Assembly: GCA_017964325.1 (NCBI GenBank)
Contig: JAGCSE010000135.1
Span: 1-44,237, forward strand
Source of the DNA: Victivallales bacterium
GTDB lineage: Bacteria; Verrucomicrobiota; Lentisphaeria; Oligosphaerales; Oligosphaeraceae
Length of the DNA stretch: 44,237 nt
Reading direction: 5' to 3'
In this document: piece by piece, positions 26,484 to 35,403 of the stretch
Position numbering within the stretch: the stretch's first letter is position 1
How the letters are laid out: every line of letters begins with the position of its first letter
Position numbers and translations under genes: made by a program
Notes under the pieces: generated by a model
The model's database searches: none
Told to the model about the DNA's origin: nothing
The model's input: only the letters and a program-made list of their open reading frames with translations

Positions 26484-27173
26484 TCATGCTTCTATGTCTG
26501 GCGTCTTCGCATTGTTGTCCGCCAGCGGGTCTTTGGCAGATTCGCCATCTTCAGCCTTTCCGCCCATCCGCTTCTTCACGACTTTCATCGTGAAAAACGA
26601 ATCCAGCTCTTTGCTTTCAAGAACTTGGTCAACGTATTTCAGCGTTTCCTTGTAATCTGGAATGAAAATGTGCTCCAGTGCGTTCACATGGCGCTGTGTC
26701 TTTTTCAGTTCGCGGGCCAACAGCCACACGGAAGATTCCAATTCCGCCAACTTGCCAGTCGCCTCCAAAAGGCTCAAAAAGTCTTGCATCGTCTGGTCAA
26801 CCAATGAATCCGTACCCGCCAAACCGTACTGCGATTTGAATTCGCCTTGCTTGAACTCCAACGACGGAATGCGGATTCCAGCCGCGACACGGGTCGTTGA
26901 CGTCACCTTGTGGTCGTAGTGGATGCCTGTCGCCACGTTGCGTATATGATGATATCCATTAAAGGCAACGGCTTTTTTCAGTGTATTGTACGCTTTTTTG
27001 CGGCGCGTTTCGACCTCTTCCTGGACTTCCTTCACCATGTCCATGAGATGCATCAATTCCATGACGAGAATCTCACGCTTCTGTTCGAGCAGCGTGTATC
27101 CCTCGGTGGCCATGGCGAGATCTTTCTTCAAGGCCAATTGGTTCGTTTTGGTTGGAGGCAGATTCAGACGCAT
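26484..27173 (-). CDS. atpD: V-type ATP synthase subunit D
   Basis: A 229-residue central-stalk subunit of the V-type ATPase. MRLNLPPTKTNQLALKKDLA is close to the invariant start of subunit D, and the protein is two long helices (about 10-75 and 130-200) as expected for the rotor axle. The last 30 residues are charged (MGGKAEDGESAKDPLADNNA), an extra tail. It is the last gene of the operon, 7 bp after subunit B. I see no convincing terminator in the 26381-26483 gap that separates it from tag. Confidence 0.94.
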   Translation of the reverse strand: MRLNLPPTKTNQLALKKDLAMATEGYTLLEQKREILVMELMHLMDMVKEVQEEVETRRKKAYNTLKKAVAFNGYHHIRNVATGIHYDHKVTSTTRVAAGIRIPSLEFKQGEFKSQYGLAGTDSLVDQTMQDFLSLLEATGKLAELESSVWLLARELKKTQRHVNALEHIFIPDYKETLKYVDQVLESKELDSFFTMKVVKKRMGGKAEDGESAKDPLADNNAKTPDIEA

Positions 27174-27180
27174 GGCTCAA

Positions 27181-28581
27181 TCACCCCTTGTTGGACGTGA
27201 CGTTGGCGGATTGGTCGTAGTATTCGGCCAGCTCTTCTTCGGAGACGCGCAGGAGTTCGGAGCGCGGCAGGATGCGCAGGACTTCCCAGCCGATGGACAA
27301 CGTTTCTTCGATGGAACGGTTTTCGTATTCCCCCTGCGTGATAAGGCGGTTCTCGAACTCCATGCCAAATTTTAGGTACTGCTTGTCAACGGGACTCAGT
27401 TCCTCTTCGCCGATGACGGACGCCAGCGAACGGATGTCCTTCACTTTCGAATAGGCCGCGAACAGCTGCGACGCGATGTGCGGGTGGTCGGGCCGCGTCC
27501 GCCCCTTGCCGATGCCGTCCTTCATGAGACGCGAAAGCGACGGCAGGCCTGCCACAGGCGGGTAGATGCCACGCTGATGCATATCGCGATCCAACACGAT
27601 CCGGCCTTCCGTGACGTATCCCGTCAGGTCCGGAATCGGGTGGGAAATGTCGTCCGACGGCATGGTCAGAATCGGCATCTGCGTGATGGAGCCTTCCCTG
27701 CCGCGCAATCGGCCCGCCCGTTCGTACATGGATGCCAAATCAGAGTACAAATAGCCCGGATAGCCTTTTCTGGAAGGGATTTCGCCGCGAGCCGTCGCGA
27801 TTTCGCGCAACGCTTCACAGTAGTTGGACATATCCGTGATGATGACCAAAACGTGCATCCCCAAATCAAACGCGAGATACTCCGCCAGCGTCAAGGCGGA
27901 ACGCGGCGTGATCAATCGTTCGACGGACGGATCGTCTGCCAACGACAAGAACATCGCCACGTTCTGCAGGACGCCCGACTTCTCAAACGAGTCGATGAAA
28001 AACCGCGCCACGTCATATTTGACGCCCATGGCCGCAAATACGATGGCAAAATCAACGTTTTCGTTCAACAGCTTCGCCTGTCGCGCAATCTGCGCAGCCA
28101 TACGGTTGTGCGGCAGGCCGTTGCCTGAGAAAATCGGCAATTTCTGACCGCGCACAAGCGTGTTCATCAAGTCGATGGACGAAATGCCTGTCTGGATGAA
28201 ATCCCGCGGATATTCGCGAGCGTAAGGATTTACAGGCATGCCGTTTACGTCACGCCGATCCGCCGTCAACGGCGCGGGAAGGCCGTCTTTCGGACGTGCC
28301 AATCCGTCGAACACGCGCCCCAGCATGTCTTTCGAGACGGGTATCCGCAGCGACTCGCCGAGAAAACGCGCCTTCGTGTCTTTCTGCGACAACGTGTCCG
28401 TCCCGCCAAACACCTCCACGACCGCCGAATCTGCCGTCACATCAAGGACTTGGCCTAGCCGTGTCGCACCGTCGGGAGACGTGATTTCGACCAATTCGTC
28501 GTAGGCGACGTTCGAAATGTTCTCGATGAAAACCAACGGGCCGTCGATGGACGACACGCCTCTGTATTCCAAGCCTTTCAT
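27181..28581 (-). CDS. atpB: V-type ATP synthase subunit B
   Basis: A 466-residue non-catalytic nucleotide-binding subunit of the V1 head. [37 protein letters not shown] and [20 protein letters not shown], together with [20 protein letters not shown], are diagnostic of the B subunit. The P-loop of the A subunit is absent here, as in the family. The gene lies between A and D in the usual order; the gap to A contains an octamer repeat array. Confidence 0.97.
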   Translation of the reverse strand: MKGLEYRGVSSIDGPLVFIENISNVAYDELVEITSPDGATRLGQVLDVTADSAVVEVFGGTDTLSQKDTKARFLGESLRIPVSKDMLGRVFDGLARPKDGLPAPLTADRRDVNGMPVNPYAREYPRDFIQTGISSIDLMNTLVRGQKLPIFSGNGLPHNRMAAQIARQAKLLNENVDFAIVFAAMGVKYDVARFFIDSFEKSGVLQNVAMFLSLADDPSVERLITPRSALTLAEYLAFDLGMHVLVIITDMSNYCEALREIATARGEIPSRKGYPGYLYSDLASMYERAGRLRGREGSITQMPILTMPSDDISHPIPDLTGYVTEGRIVLDRDMHQRGIYPPVAGLPSLSRLMKDGIGKGRTRPDHPHIASQLFAAYSKVKDIRSLASVIGEEELSPVDKQYLKFGMEFENRLITQGEYENRSIEETLSIGWEVLRILPRSELLRVSEEELAEYYDQSANVTSNKG

Positions 28582-28589
28582 ATAATGAG

Positions 28590-28679
28590 TGGTTAGTGAT
28601 TAGTGGTTAGTGGCCGAAAGTGTGAATTGTGAATTATGAATTGTGAATTATGAATTGTGAATTATGAATTGTGAATTGA
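28590..28679. repeat. TTAGTG repeats and an 8-bp AATTGTG/AATTATG array between V-ATPase A and B genes
   Basis: 28590-28614 holds repeated GTGGTTAGTG-type units. 28621-28679 holds about seven 8-bp units alternating TGAATTGT and TGAATTAT. The array supplies the last five codons (SIHNS) and the TAA stop of subunit A at 28662. Arrays of this kind occur between genes of many bacteria; here it separates two subunits that must be made in fixed ratio. Confidence 0.9.
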
Positions 28680-30440
28680 AAGATTGTCCAGCGCGGAACT
28701 GATTTGCTTGTCGAGTTCCGTCATGGCGGCCTTGTCGTCGTTCTTGATTTCGGATTTCATGCGGAGGAGGCGCGGCAACGCGGGAATGGCGTTGATTTCC
28801 GCGAGCGTCGTACCCTTTTTGATGAGATTCCGCGCATGGGATGTGAATGTCGCCAGCAGGCGGAGCATCCATGTCTGCTTGGCGGGCGAACAGTACATGT
28901 CGATGTCGTCAAACGAGTTCTGTTGCAGGAACGCATTTTTGATGATGTCGGCGACGAGCAGTGTCAGCCGCTGGTGGTCCGGCAGGGCATCCGGTCCGAT
29001 GAGCTTGGCGATTCGCTGCAAAGCGACTTCCTCCTGGAGGACTTCCATAAGCAGGTCGCGGCTCGCCTTCCATTCCGTATCCTGACGGCTCCACCAGTTC
29101 TGGATTTCCACAAGATATTCCGAATAGCTGTCATGCCAACTGATGGCGGGATAGTGGCGGGCATTCGCAAGGCTGCGGTCCAACGCCCAGAAACAGCGGA
29201 TGAAACGCGACGTATGCTGCGTGACAGGCTCTGAAAAGTCGCCGCCAGGAGGCGAAACGGCTCCGATGACCGTCACGGAACCATTGGTTCCATTCAGATT
29301 GTGCACATAGCCCGCCCGTTCGTAGAAACTGGCCAGACGAGCAGGAAGATACGCTGGAAATCCTTCATCCGCAGGCATTTCCTCCAAACGGCCCGACAGT
29401 TCGCGCAGAGCCTCCGCCCAACGGGAGGTCGAATCCGCCATGATGGCCACGTGATAGCCCATGTCACGGTAGAACTCCGCCAGCGTAATTCCCGTGTAGA
29501 TGGATACTTCGCGCGCCGCAACGGGCATATTGGACGTGTTCGCGATAAGAATTGTCCGCTCCATCAGCGACCGTCCCGTGCGGGGGTCCGTCAGTTCCGG
29601 AAATTCACGCAAAACTTCTGTCATTTCGTTGCCGCGTTCGCCGCAGCCGATATAGACGATGATGTCCGCATCGCACCATTTCGCCAACGCCTGCTGCGTC
29701 ATGGTCTTGCCCGTTCCGAAACCGCCTGGAATGGCTGCCGCGCCGCCTTTTGCTATCGGAAAGAACGTGTCAATGACACGCAGTCCTGTTAACAGTGGTT
29801 CTTCCAATGGTTTGCGTGAAAGGACAGGGCGTGGCTTGCGCACAGGCCAATACTGGTAGAAGCCCAACGGCTTTGTCGAGCCGTCATCGTATTCAACCTC
29901 TGCCAAAACCGTGCGGCCGTTGTAGTCGCCTTCCGCCTTCATGGATTTCACGCGGCCCGGCTTGAATGTCGGAGGCGTGATGAGCTTCAAGAGGACGGAC
30001 GGCGTCTCCTGCACTTCGCCATACTGCACGCCTGGCTTCACGATGTCGCCTTCTTTTACGCACGGCTTGAAATGCCAGATTTTGTCCAAATCCTGCGCAT
30101 CCGTCTTTTCGCCGCGATGAATCATCGCGCCAGAAATCGCCGCAATGCGGTCGAGCGGACGTTGGATGCCGTCGTAAATCGTTCCAATCAAGCCAGGTCC
30201 GAGTTCAACGGACAGCGGCCGCGTTGTGCAATACACACCTTCGCCAGGCTTCAGGCCCGACGTGTTTTCATAGACTTGAATCGTCGCAAAGCCGCCTGGA
30301 CGGATGCGGATCACTTCGCCGATCAGCCGTTCTTCCCCGACTTCGACCACTTCAAGCATTCCCGCCCGCTCCATTTCGCGGGCCTCCACAATCGGCCCGT
30401 TAATGCGCGTAATGATACCTTTTGCCAAAATGTCTGCCAT
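28662..30440 (-). CDS. atpA: V-type ATP synthase subunit A (catalytic)
   Basis: A 592-residue catalytic subunit of the V1 head. The P-loop GGFGTGKT is at about 238-245 and is followed by [20 protein letters not shown]. The family's extra non-homologous region is at about 110-200 and [20 protein letters not shown] lies in the expected place. The C-terminus ends inside the octamer repeat array, so its last residues (LSIHNS) are repeat-encoded and probably dispensable. It follows subunit E by 24 bp. Confidence 0.97.
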   Translation of the reverse strand: MADILAKGIITRINGPIVEAREMERAGMLEVVEVGEERLIGEVIRIRPGGFATIQVYENTSGLKPGEGVYCTTRPLSVELGPGLIGTIYDGIQRPLDRIAAISGAMIHRGEKTDAQDLDKIWHFKPCVKEGDIVKPGVQYGEVQETPSVLLKLITPPTFKPGRVKSMKAEGDYNGRTVLAEVEYDDGSTKPLGFYQYWPVRKPRPVLSRKPLEEPLLTGLRVIDTFFPIAKGGAAAIPGGFGTGKTMTQQALAKWCDADIIVYIGCGERGNEMTEVLREFPELTDPRTGRSLMERTILIANTSNMPVAAREVSIYTGITLAEFYRDMGYHVAIMADSTSRWAEALRELSGRLEEMPADEGFPAYLPARLASFYERAGYVHNLNGTNGSVTVIGAVSPPGGDFSEPVTQHTSRFIRCFWALDRSLANARHYPAISWHDSYSEYLVEIQNWWSRQDTEWKASRDLLMEVLQEEVALQRIAKLIGPDALPDHQRLTLLVADIIKNAFLQQNSFDDIDMYCSPAKQTWMLRLLATFTSHARNLIKKGTTLAEINAIPALPRLLRMKSEIKNDDKAAMTELDKQISSALDNLSIHNS

Positions 30441-30464
30441 TCAGCATCCCCTAATTCCATTCAT

Positions 30465-31076
30465 TCAAGAATCCTGTACGTCGCCGGCGACGATAATCCG
30501 CAAAACATCTTTCATGCGCAAAAGGCGCGTTTTGTACGAATTATCGACCTGGCGTGCGCCGTCCGTCGTCTCCAGCACGATGCCACCGTCCACCGATGGG
30601 TCTGGTTTCAATGTATAAGTAATTGTCGATTCGGGATATATCTCTTTTGACAATTCCTGTAGCCATGTTGTTGTGACAATATTGCCGTCAGCGGGATTGA
30701 ACGACACCGTGCAGTCGCGGTCGCCGATTTCGCACAGAGCTCCTTTGGCGAGCGAAGCGAGAGAAGCGGCGCGATCAAAGCCCTCCGCCTTGTCCGCTTT
30801 CGCCAATGCCGTCTGCAAGAGGTCGTTTATACAGGCCTCCCGCTTCAACAGCCAGCGGCGGTTCATCTCCATGCCGATTCCCGTGAACATGGCCTGGGCC
30901 TGCCGTTCCGCTTCAGCGTTCGCCTCAGCCAACATAGCCTCCCGTTTCTTCGCAACGTCGCGACGGGCGCGGTCAACGATTTCGTCGGCTTCGGCCTGCG
31001 CATGGGCGGCGGTCTCCTCCGCCTGCGCTTTCGCCTCCGACATGATTTCCTGCTTGAGTTTCTCTTCCTGGTTCAT
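30465..31076 (-). CDS. atpE: V-type ATP synthase subunit E
   Basis: A 203-residue peripheral-stalk subunit. The first 80 residues are an alanine/glutamate coiled coil (AKAQAEETAAHAQAEADEIV), and the C-terminal globular part has VDGGIVLETTDGARQVDNSY, typical of subunit E. The ATG overlaps the stop of subunit F by four bases (ATGA), indicating coupled translation. Confidence 0.9.
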   Translation of the reverse strand: MNQEEKLKQEIMSEAKAQAEETAAHAQAEADEIVDRARRDVAKKREAMLAEANAEAERQAQAMFTGIGMEMNRRWLLKREACINDLLQTALAKADKAEGFDRAASLASLAKGALCEIGDRDCTVSFNPADGNIVTTTWLQELSKEIYPESTITYTLKPDPSVDGGIVLETTDGARQVDNSYKTRLLRMKDVLRIIVAGDVQDS

Positions 31077-31411
31077 GGTTTGTCGTCTTCTTCCTCATCC
31101 GTCGAAATGCGGACTCCGACAGCTTCGTTGATCAACTCCTGCAACGACTTGCGATTTCCAATCGGCCCTTGCACGCTCTGTACGACCGCCAGATACGGCG
31201 GCTGAGCGGCAAGTCGATGGCGCGTAACACCTTCTGATATCATATCCTCCACCGCCTCCGTGATCAGAAGAACGGTGACTGACGGATCATCCAACGCTTT
31301 CCGAAACGCGGCCTCCGCTTCGTCAGCCGTTTCGACGACATCGCCTGAAACGCCCGCAAAACGGTATCCGAGAACCGTGTCCTGGTCGCCGATGATGTGA
31401 TACACAGACAT
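31073..31411 (-). CDS. atpF: V-type ATP synthase subunit F
   Basis: A 112-residue rotor subunit. The start MSVYHIIGDQDTVLGYRFAG, the central VTVLLITEAVEDMI and PPYLAVVQSVQGPIGN follow the family pattern. It lies 12 bp after the K subunit and overlaps E by four bases. Confidence 0.92.
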   Translation of the reverse strand: MSVYHIIGDQDTVLGYRFAGVSGDVVETADEAEAAFRKALDDPSVTVLLITEAVEDMISEGVTRHRLAAQPPYLAVVQSVQGPIGNRKSLQELINEAVGVRISTDEEEDDKP

Positions 31412-31423
31412 GAAATGCCGCTC

Positions 31424-31771
31424 CTATTTATTAATTAGGAATAGCGAAATCAGAAAACCGAACAGCGCAATACCTTCGCCCAGACCGACATAGATGATGG
31501 CTTTCGACAGCACTTCCGGCTTTTCGGCGGCGGCTCCCATTGCGGCGGAACCAATTTTGCTGACGGCCATGGAAGCCGCCAGACTGCCGCACACCATGAT
31601 GACGGCGATGGCCGTGTATTTTGCGATATTCGAGGCATCGCCCGTGCCCGCCGCAACGACGCCTTCCGCCGCCGGTTCCGCAATCGCCGCCATCATCATC
31701 AATGGCATCAACAGCACGGAAAGTCGCGCAGCCTTCATCACTCGGGAAAACCTTGTTACGTTCATTTTCAT
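31424..31771 (-). CDS. atpK: V-type ATP synthase subunit K (membrane ring)
   Basis: A 115-residue proteolipid forming the membrane rotor ring. A signal-like hydrophobic N-terminus (RLSVLLMPLMMMAAIA) precedes a single hairpin of two helices (about 50-80 and 85-113), so this is the short c-subunit form rather than the duplicated four-helix form. The ion-carrying Glu is in VGLGEGIALFG. The polar residues next to Glu that mark sodium rings (a Gln in helix 1, Ser/Thr after Glu) are not visible, which slightly favours protons; this is inference. Confidence 0.9.
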   Translation of the reverse strand: MKMNVTRFSRVMKAARLSVLLMPLMMMAAIAEPAAEGVVAAGTGDASNIAKYTAIAVIMVCGSLAASMAVSKIGSAAMGAAAEKPEVLSKAIIYVGLGEGIALFGFLISLFLINK

Positions 31772-31812
31772 TGTCTTTGACTCCTTTGTTTTTCTATCTT
31801 ACTGTGGTTGAG

Positions 31813-33408
31813 TTATTTCTTTTCATTAAGCCGAAATGGTCTGTAGGCCACGCCCGCGCCGGAGAAATATTTGCCGAAAAGCTCGTAGTATTCCAGACGG
31901 ATGCACTGGATCATCGCGACCATCCCCTCGAAGGCGATGACCATCACATTGCCGATGACAATGATGATGAACTGCCACAGCGGACTGGCGGGCAGCTTGG
32001 ACATCATGCCGACAATCAAAAACACCGCCATGCACAACGCCGCGTGGGAAATCGCGAACGCGCCTACGCGGACAAATGAAACCGTGCCGCTGATGTATCC
32101 AGTGAACGTCTCCATCAAGTCAATAATCCCTTCCAGCATAACGCCGAATGCGCTTTCACCATGGAACAAGCTGTGTTTCCTCAACAAGTTGTGCAATGGT
32201 TCGCGGATGAACAGCAGCACCAGAGGAGAGATGATGATGACAATCTGCCAAATTGCAATCGAGCCGTTGAAGACCATCCACAGCCCAGTCGCCAAAACAC
32301 TCCAGTAGAAGACAAGCCCCAACAGGCCGAATTTGTCAAAAACTCCTTCATAGTAATGCCTTGAAAGAAAATGGTTTATGATGTTGATGATGATGGCGAC
32401 GGAGGTGAAGACGATGCCCATGCCGACCGCCGCCAGCAGGAGTCGCTGAATATCGCTTAATAAGCTGCCTTCGGAAATTTCCATCTCCAACGGGTTCACC
32501 CAAAGATGATGGAACAGATGCTCGTAACCGAATACCGAACCGTAGAAAAGGCCGAACACCATTGCGCACAGGCCACACGCCATCAAAAGCACACCGCCGT
32601 TGCGGATGCCATCGGAAAATTTCCTCTTGGAGTATTTCATGAATAGCCCTGCCAAAAGCAGAACCAGCCCCTGCCCTACGTCGCCGAACATGAAACCGAA
32701 CATCAATACAAAGGAAATGCCAACGAATATCGTCGGATCCAATTCGTTGTAGCGCGGCATCCCAAAATTCGATATCAACATTTGAAACGGACGGCGCCAC
32801 GGACTGTCTGTGAATTTCACAGGAATGTTCTCCAGCCCCGCTTTGACTCTTGCATCTTCTTCCGCTTCAATTACTTCGACTATACCCATGCCATTCGTCG
32901 CATCTTCTACAAGTTTCTTGACTTCATCGACTTCTGACTTTGGAATCCACCCCGATATGCAAGACAGATGGGATGACTGCCCAAAATGCCTCCGGGCGTC
33001 ATTCACGGAAAGAAGCCTCTGTAGTTGCAGACGAGCCGCTAACAGTTTGTCACCAAATTCCTTACGCAACGCCTTCGTGCCATCATCGTCATCCTGCGTC
33101 TTGAATCGAGCGGAAATATCATCAATCAAAGTAGTTATGTCCTGTTGTGACATATCCGAAGATTCTGCCGTCTCGCTGTTTTCATTCATGCCAAGACGGT
33201 TGATCAACTGCTCCGTCTTGTCCATGAGCTGACGAAGAGCCGTCAATTCGCTTTCAACGTCACAGTTGTTCAGAAGACCGGTTTCCGTTTGGGCAGCCGC
33301 ATCGACCAGATGCAGGATGCCTCGATCCCCGAGCTTCCAAGTCACGTCCTGTAAATGCCTTGTGAGCATCAGAACGTTGATTTTACACATTTCAACAGGT
33401 TTGAACAT
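31813..33408 (-). CDS. atpI: V-type ATP synthase subunit I (membrane stator)
   Basis: A 531-residue stator subunit, somewhat shorter than the usual 600-650. I place the start at MFKPVEMCKINVL (33408) because GGA lies at a normal distance; ATG 33414 and TTG 33429 are alternatives. The N-terminal half (about 1-215) is cytoplasmic and partly coiled (ESELTALRQLMDKTEQL). The C-terminal half has about seven membrane helices: LDPTIFVGISFVLMFGFMFG, GLCAMVFGLFYGSVFGYEHL and the family's conserved SFVRVGAFAISHAALCMAVF. It follows subunit C closely. Confidence 0.93.
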   Translation of the reverse strand: MFKPVEMCKINVLMLTRHLQDVTWKLGDRGILHLVDAAAQTETGLLNNCDVESELTALRQLMDKTEQLINRLGMNENSETAESSDMSQQDITTLIDDISARFKTQDDDDGTKALRKEFGDKLLAARLQLQRLLSVNDARRHFGQSSHLSCISGWIPKSEVDEVKKLVEDATNGMGIVEVIEAEEDARVKAGLENIPVKFTDSPWRRPFQMLISNFGMPRYNELDPTIFVGISFVLMFGFMFGDVGQGLVLLLAGLFMKYSKRKFSDGIRNGGVLLMACGLCAMVFGLFYGSVFGYEHLFHHLWVNPLEMEISEGSLLSDIQRLLLAAVGMGIVFTSVAIIINIINHFLSRHYYEGVFDKFGLLGLVFYWSVLATGLWMVFNGSIAIWQIVIIISPLVLLFIREPLHNLLRKHSLFHGESAFGVMLEGIIDLMETFTGYISGTVSFVRVGAFAISHAALCMAVFLIVGMMSKLPASPLWQFIIIVIGNVMVIAFEGMVAMIQCIRLEYYELFGKYFSGAGVAYRPFRLNEKK

Positions 33409-33430
33409 GGTCATATCCGTATGGATCAAT

Positions 33431-34453
33431 TTAAGAACAAATCATCATTTCCATGATGTCGTGCGGCTGCATCTCGAAATGGATTCCCTCGTAAATCCGC
33501 CCGAGATTCAACGTTTCAAAATGCTGCAAAAACGGGAAAGCCACGATTGACAGCTCAATGCGGCTGTAGTCCCCAAAACAGCGTTTCGCCTTTCTATACA
33601 ACATCTTCCACAAGGCATTTTCGGACTGATGCAGGTCTTCATCTGCAAGTGGTTGCAACTGTTCGCGATAAGTGGCTGGCAACTTGGAGAGAAATTCATC
33701 GCCCGTCTTCAGGCGCGACAGCTCCGTCAAGACGTCAGGCAACAGCGTGCCGCCGTCAATCCAGATATCTTTCACGGTTTTTTCGTCCAGTCTGTACGTA
33801 CGCACAATGCGCAACAGCATACACAGGTTGACGACATCTATCTCCGTCTGCACCAACGACATGGCGGCCTCTCGCACGACATGCGGAAGGCGTTTGGCAT
33901 GGGTCAGGAAGTTGCGGTAAGCCAGCCTGTCCAAGGCGTATTCAGCGAACATGATATCCTTGTCTTCATGCAATTTTTTCACAATCTCTTGGATTTCAGA
34001 TGGATATATCGCAGGATGAAGTGCTAGGACGAAGGCGTCCTCAGATTTCAACGACAGCAGTTCAGCCGCCGCCATCTCCGGCAGACATGGCGCGTTGACG
34101 AGCAGATGATCGATGTCCGCTTCACGTTCAGGAAAGAACCTGTAGTGCAAAAGCACTTGCAGATTTTCAAAATATCTGCGTTCCATGAAGGCGCGGTAGA
34201 AAGCCGCCGTTTTCTCGTCCAATTGTGTGGAAATATTCGTCAAGATATTGATTTCACGGAGGATGAGATTCTGGTGGAACTGCTCGCGGCTGGCCGCGCC
34301 CAGTTTACGCTCCTCCAAAAAGCGCAAGATGCCGTCCGATTTGCCAGCGGAAACCAATTGCGACAGCCTGCTGTCTTTTGCCGCATTCGCCCAAACGCCA
34401 TGCATCCTTGCGAAGATGTATTCTTGGCTAATATTGGCGACTGGTTTCTGCAT
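33431..34453 (-). CDS. atpC: V-type ATP synthase subunit C (AC39-type)
   Basis: A 340-residue mostly helical subunit that couples the rotor ring to the central stalk. EYIFARMHGVWANAAKDSRL at the start and the three-fold helical pattern (EIDVVNLCMLLRIVRTYRL; RIELSIVAFPFLQHFETLN near the end) match the C/AC39 family. Sequence similarity in this family is low, but context and length agree. It lies between the G/H-like stalk gene and subunit I. Confidence 0.9.
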   Translation of the reverse strand: MQKPVANISQEYIFARMHGVWANAAKDSRLSQLVSAGKSDGILRFLEERKLGAASREQFHQNLILREINILTNISTQLDEKTAAFYRAFMERRYFENLQVLLHYRFFPEREADIDHLLVNAPCLPEMAAAELLSLKSEDAFVLALHPAIYPSEIQEIVKKLHEDKDIMFAEYALDRLAYRNFLTHAKRLPHVVREAAMSLVQTEIDVVNLCMLLRIVRTYRLDEKTVKDIWIDGGTLLPDVLTELSRLKTGDEFLSKLPATYREQLQPLADEDLHQSENALWKMLYRKAKRCFGDYSRIELSIVAFPFLQHFETLNLGRIYEGIHFEMQPHDIMEMMICS

Positions 34454-34512
34454 GGTGTTCTGTAAATGAAAAAAACGCCTGCCTCCTGGCGGCGTGGTCT
34501 GAAAATTTTTTG

Positions 34513-34827
34513 TTACTCATTGAAAGCCAAGGCTTTCACGACGGATTCCAATTTGCTGGAGATTTTCATGGAAAAGGCTTTTGCACGTTCTTCCATCTCC
34601 TTGTCCGCATTTTCCAAACGGCGGGTGCGCTCCTTTTCCGTTTGCGCGATTCTGTTCGCGATGACGGCATCCCGCTCGCGAACCAATTCAGTCTGTGCTG
34701 TCTCCTCCAACTCGGCGGCCTGGCGACGGGCCTGCGCACGAATCTCCTGCGCTTTCTTCTCTGCGGCATCCGTCAAGTCCTGTGCGGCTTTCTCCGTTTC
34801 CAGCAATCGTTTCAGTAAATCGTCCAT
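34513..34827 (-). CDS. V-type ATP synthase peripheral-stalk coiled-coil subunit (G/H-like)
   Basis: A 104-residue protein that is almost entirely coiled coil (MDDLLKRLLETEKAAQDLTD, then many AEKKAQEIRAQARRQ-type heptads). It pairs with subunit E to form the outer stalk in V-type enzymes. Homology is read from pattern and position in the operon rather than from specific residues. It starts 4 bp after the EIIA gene stop. Confidence 0.83.
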   Translation of the reverse strand: MDDLLKRLLETEKAAQDLTDAAEKKAQEIRAQARRQAAELEETAQTELVRERDAVIANRIAQTEKERTRRLENADKEMEERAKAFSMKISSKLESVVKALAFNE

Positions 34828-34831
34828 CTGC

Positions 34832-35284
34832 CTACTCCTGAGCGGTGATCAGCCGCAAGGTGTCTTCAGCACTTGCCGCGTTCATAAGTGCTTGCACAAA
34901 ATCATCTTCCGAAATCAGGCGTGAAATCCCTGAAAGCACATTCAAATGAAGCTCTGGTTTCCCTTCTTCGGATATCACGAGAAAAATGACGTTCACAGGA
35001 TTGCCGTCCATTGAATCATACTCAACGCCTTTCTTGGAAACACCCAAGGCCAATGCGACATTCTTCATGTCTTTCAACTTCCCATGCGGCAGCGCAACAC
35101 GAGGGATGATGCTGGTTGACATCTTTTCTTCGCGTTCCACGACGGCGTTGTACGCCGCCGCGGCATTCTCCACCTGGCCGCTAGCGGAAAGCAGCGCAAT
35201 CAGCTCCTTGAAAGCGGCATACTTGTCCGTCGCTTTCAAGTCTGTTTTGATCACTGATGAGCTTAATATTTCTGAAATCCGCAT
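34832..35284 (-). CDS. ptsN: PTS EIIA-Ntr-like protein (PtsN) heading the V-ATPase operon
   Basis: A 150-residue EIIA of the fructose/nitrogen family. The start MRISEILSSS at 35284 matches the family; the longer frame to 35389 adds 35 unrelated residues. The phosphorylated histidine is His67 in RVALPHGKL. LVISEEGKPELHLNVLSGIS and the C-terminal LISEDDFVQALMNAAS are typical. EIIA-Ntr proteins usually regulate other proteins, often potassium or energy-linked, according to their phosphorylation state. No transport EIIB/EIIC is nearby. Being the first gene of the V-ATPase operon, spaced 4 bp from the stalk gene, it may tune the enzyme; that is inference. Confidence 0.88.
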   Translation of the reverse strand: MRISEILSSSVIKTDLKATDKYAAFKELIALLSASGQVENAAAAYNAVVEREEKMSTSIIPRVALPHGKLKDMKNVALALGVSKKGVEYDSMDGNPVNVIFLVISEEGKPELHLNVLSGISRLISEDDFVQALMNAASAEDTLRLITAQE

Positions 35285-35327
35285 GGCAGAACGTCTTTTT
35301 ACCCCTTTATTAACAATAAAACCTATT

Positions 35328-35355
35328 AATATAGTTTTTATGTGGCAAACCTCAA
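35328..35355 (-). promoter_or_regulatory. Candidate promoter of the ptsN/V-ATPase operon
   Basis: On the minus strand TTGAGG (35355-35350) and TATATT (35333-35328) are 16 bp apart, giving a start of transcription about 37 nt before the ptsN ATG. The 119-bp gap also has to drive the divergent gene at 35404. Promoter preferences of this phylum are not known to me, so this is a pattern match only. Confidence 0.4.
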
Positions 35356-35403
35356 CGTATATTATAAAAAAAACATCAAGACTTTTCACATAAATCTACT
35401 GGA

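Noticed and set aside
28621..28679. CRISPR or attachment site in the octamer array
   Set aside because: The repeat is a plain 8-bp tandem array with no spacers or integrase nearby.
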